Notes under the pieces: model-generated
The model's input: the letters and a program-made list of their open reading frames with translations, nothing else
What the model was told of the DNA's origin: nothing
Databases searched by the model: none
DNA from: Bacteroidota bacterium
GTDB lineage: Bacteria; Bacteroidota; Ignavibacteria; SZUA-365; JAADGX01
Length of the DNA: 7,339 bases
Direction of reading: 5' to 3'
NCBI GenBank assembly: GCA_027021285.1
Contig: JALUUP010000447.1
Location: forward strand, 1-7,339
Translations under genes and position numbers: made by a program
Shown here: in pieces, positions 5,615 to 7,339 of the stretch
Layout of the letters: each line of letters begins with the position of its first letter
Numbering within the stretch: position 1 is the first letter of the stretch

Positions 5615-7339
5615 TCAGTTGAGGACGTTGATGACTGCGCTGGCAGTGGCGTTTTGTGTTGTGAGCCTTATCAAGTACATACCGCTCGACAAATCTCCCG
5701 TGTTGATTCGCAGGACGTGAGGCCCAGGGAAAACGGGACCGTTCCACAAGGATCGAACCGTTCTTCCCAACATGTCGTGTAGCTCCAATGATACATCAGC
5801 CGCGTGTCCGTGAATCTCGAATGCCGCCGTTGTCCATACCTGACCTGAAGGACTGTTCATCCCGACAGGATTCGGAAAATTCTGATACAGGTTCACACGC
5901 AACGCAGTTGAGCGCGCGATCGGTTTGTTGACGGAGGAAGTGGTCGTAGTGATTCGTACTTCCTGCAAGACCGGTGTGTAAGCGCTGTCGGTCGTCGCCA
6001 GGTACACTTTGTACTGCATCCAGCGATGAGCTTCATGTTGGAAATGGAGAGGAGTCCCTGGAGCGGTATAGTAACTCGCCGCGGTGCCGTCGGGTCCGGT
6101 GAATGGCAGGGAGTCGAGTTCGTCCGATGTGTTCGCTGTACGCACCTGGAAACTGATGGCAGTGGAAGGAGAAGGGTTCAGGGCGTCCCAGTCGATGACG
6201 GCGCCCCGCACCGGTACGCCGAAATCATATTTTTCCGAGACCAGGTGTCCCCGGGGAACCGCCGCCGAGACGTACACGCTTCCGTGACCGTTGGATTTAA
6301 CGGTGCTGGCGTACAGGCGCCCGTGATACGAGGCAAGGGCTTCAATCTCCTCGTCTCTTGGAATCGTTTGTGATACCTTCTGCCACAGCGTTCCGTCTGC
6401 AGTTCGATACAGGGTCCCCTGGTGCGCACCCGCGTAGAGAAACCCGCCGTACTCGATCATGGATCTTGTCATGAAATTCCCGGAAAAAGGAACGGGGAAA
6501 GATTTCCAGGCGCTGCCATTGTAGCGATGGAGATACTGGCGGTCGAGAAAATACAGCATGGCGTTGTAAGCCAGGAACATGCCGTAGCCGCCGGAAAGCC
6601 TTGGGTTTGACATCGCGTCGATCCCGCCGTCGGAGTAACGGAACACGACCTTACCTTCCGGCGGACGCAGGTCGCTCTGGATGTAGAGCGTATCCCGGAA
6701 AATGCCCATGAAGTACAACCGCCTGAAATTTTCCTGTTTACCGTCTTCCGCTTCCACGCGGAAGGCTTCCGTCCAGGAATCGCCCTCGTCCGTGCTTTTG
6801 TACAGTTTTCCGCTCCAGTTGTCGACGTTCGTTCCCGTGGTCACGAACATCTCGCCGCGGTAGAAAATGAGATCGAACACGTGGATGCCGTTGGGAACGG
6901 TGCCCTTTCGTACCCAGGAAGTTCCGTCGTATATGTAGATGTTGCCCCATCGCCAGCTTCCCTGCGAATCCGCGCCGGGGACGTAGAGCTTCCCGTTATG
7001 AGCAACCAGCCGGATGACCCCCTGCTCCCACACAGAGTATTCGAGGCTCCACGTGTCCGTGGCGTAGTCGTAGGCGATGACGTCGCCGCCGTTTACCATG
7101 AGGGGATTGGTACAAGCGGCAAGGTAGAGCTTGCCGTTGAGCACTTCCATGTCCCAAATCCCTTCGAGTTGGGTGGGGGAAAAGGCATGCACCATGTGTG
7201 CAGGGAGAGTCTTGAGAAGGAGCTCTCCCGGGCTGGAACGGGCCTCGGCGTTTACGATGGATTCAAAACGTCCACCAGACCAGTCGGTCTGTATCCACTG
7301 CAGTTGCGACAAGACAATGTGAAAAGGCGTGACCAGCCA
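5615..7339 (-). CDS. Secreted beta-propeller protein with T9SS type A C-terminal sorting domain (N-terminus beyond window)
   Basis: This is an exported protein of unknown ligand, open in frame to the window edge. An internal TTG at 7312 gives 565 residues, but the frame continues upstream (WLVTPFHIVLSQLQW), which may be the end of a signal peptide. Positions below use that TTG. After the QTDWSGG opening often seen in T9SS cargo come about six or seven propeller-like repeats: LNGKLYLAACT (58), HNGKLYVPGA (105), YRGEMFVTTG (151), FRDTLYIQSD (205), YNAMLYFLD (249), YGGFLYAGAHQGTLYRT (288) and YHGRLYAST (329). Asp-box-type BNR motifs occur at STDEGDSW (173-180) and, degenerate, TADGTLW (304-310). 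A beta-sandwich region spans about 355-455. The C-terminal domain (about 472-565) starts with LYQNFPNP and contains LHDMLGRTVRSL and LSSGMYLIRLTT, the T9SS type A sorting signal that is cleaved on secretion. Probably surface-attached or released; function unknown. It is unrelated to the metabolic genes beside it. Confidence 0.88.
   Translation of the reverse strand, partial: WLVTPFHIVLSQLQWIQTDWSGGRFESIVNAEARSSPGELLLKTLPAHMVHAFSPTQLEGIWDMEVLNGKLYLAACTNPLMVNGGDVIAYDYATDTWSLEYSVWEQGVIRLVAHNGKLYVPGADSQGSWRWGNIYIYDGTSWVRKGTVPNGIHVFDLIFYRGEMFVTTGTNVDNWSGKLYKSTDEGDSWTEAFRVEAEDGKQENFRRLYFMGIFRDTLYIQSDLRPPEGKVVFRYSDGGIDAMSNPRLSGGYGMFLAYNAMLYFLDRQYLHRYNGSAWKSFPVPFSGNFMTRSMIEYGGFLYAGAHQGTLYRTADGTLWQKVSQTIPRDEEIEALASYHGRLYASTVKSNGHGSVYVSAAVPRGHLVSEKYDFGVPVRGAVIDWDALNPSPSTAISFQVRTANTSDELDSLPFTGPDGTAASYYTAPGTPLHFQHEAHRWMQYKVYLATTDSAYTPVLQEVRITTTTSSVNKPIARSTALRVNLYQNFPNPVGMNSPSGQVWTTAAFEIHGHAADVSLELHDMLGRTVRSLWNGPVFPGPHVLRINTGDLSSGMYLIRLTTQNATASAVINVLN

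Overview
The window is a bacterial chromosomal segment from a GC-rich member of the FCB superphylum (Bacteroidota, Ignavibacteria/Chlorobi, Calditrichota and relatives). The main evidence is the last gene, a secreted beta-propeller protein ending in a type IX secretion (T9SS) type A sorting domain with the signature YQNFPNP. The rest is consistent with this but not diagnostic. I cannot name a genus.

Layout. On the + strand the window opens inside a CaiB/BaiF-family CoA-transferase gene (1-467, 5' end missing). It is followed after 30 bp by an intact class I/II PLP-dependent aminotransferase (498-1616), probably in the same operon. Facing them on the - strand is a large two-domain enzyme (3016-5490) with an N-terminal 3-hydroxyacyl-CoA dehydrogenase and a C-terminal crotonase (enoyl-CoA hydratase) domain, the FadN-type order. 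Upstream of it on the same strand, after a 124-bp gap, lies the T9SS cargo protein (5615-7339, N-terminus cut by the window edge). The three enzymes suggest acyl-CoA and amino-acid or 2-oxo-acid catabolism; the shared pathway is inference.

Between the converging aminotransferase and dehydrogenase genes sits a two-gene toxin-antitoxin operon on the - strand that is visibly richer in AT than its flanks. It encodes a VapB45-like antitoxin (HTH plus DUF433, 2041-2766) and a VapC45-like PIN-fold toxin (1664-2044), overlapping by the 4 bp ATGA.

The most striking structure is that this cassette is bracketed by two direct copies (1542-1621 and 2905-2984, offset 1363 bp, 77 of 80 positions identical) of the last 75 nt of the aminotransferase gene plus 5 nt beyond its stop. 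The upstream copy completes the functional gene; the downstream copy is an orphan remnant. The cassette therefore appears to have entered at the 3' end of a housekeeping gene while leaving an intact coding end, as integrative elements do, but with no integrase or transposase present. Without the cassette the two metabolic genes would converge with only 36 bp between their stop codons.

Secondary points are substituted active-site positions in the dehydrogenase domain, an 8-bp inverted repeat that would pair with the Shine-Dalgarno of the dehydrogenase gene, and a 14-bp perfect palindrome just before the toxin start. No rRNA, tRNA, CRISPR array or insertion sequence was seen.
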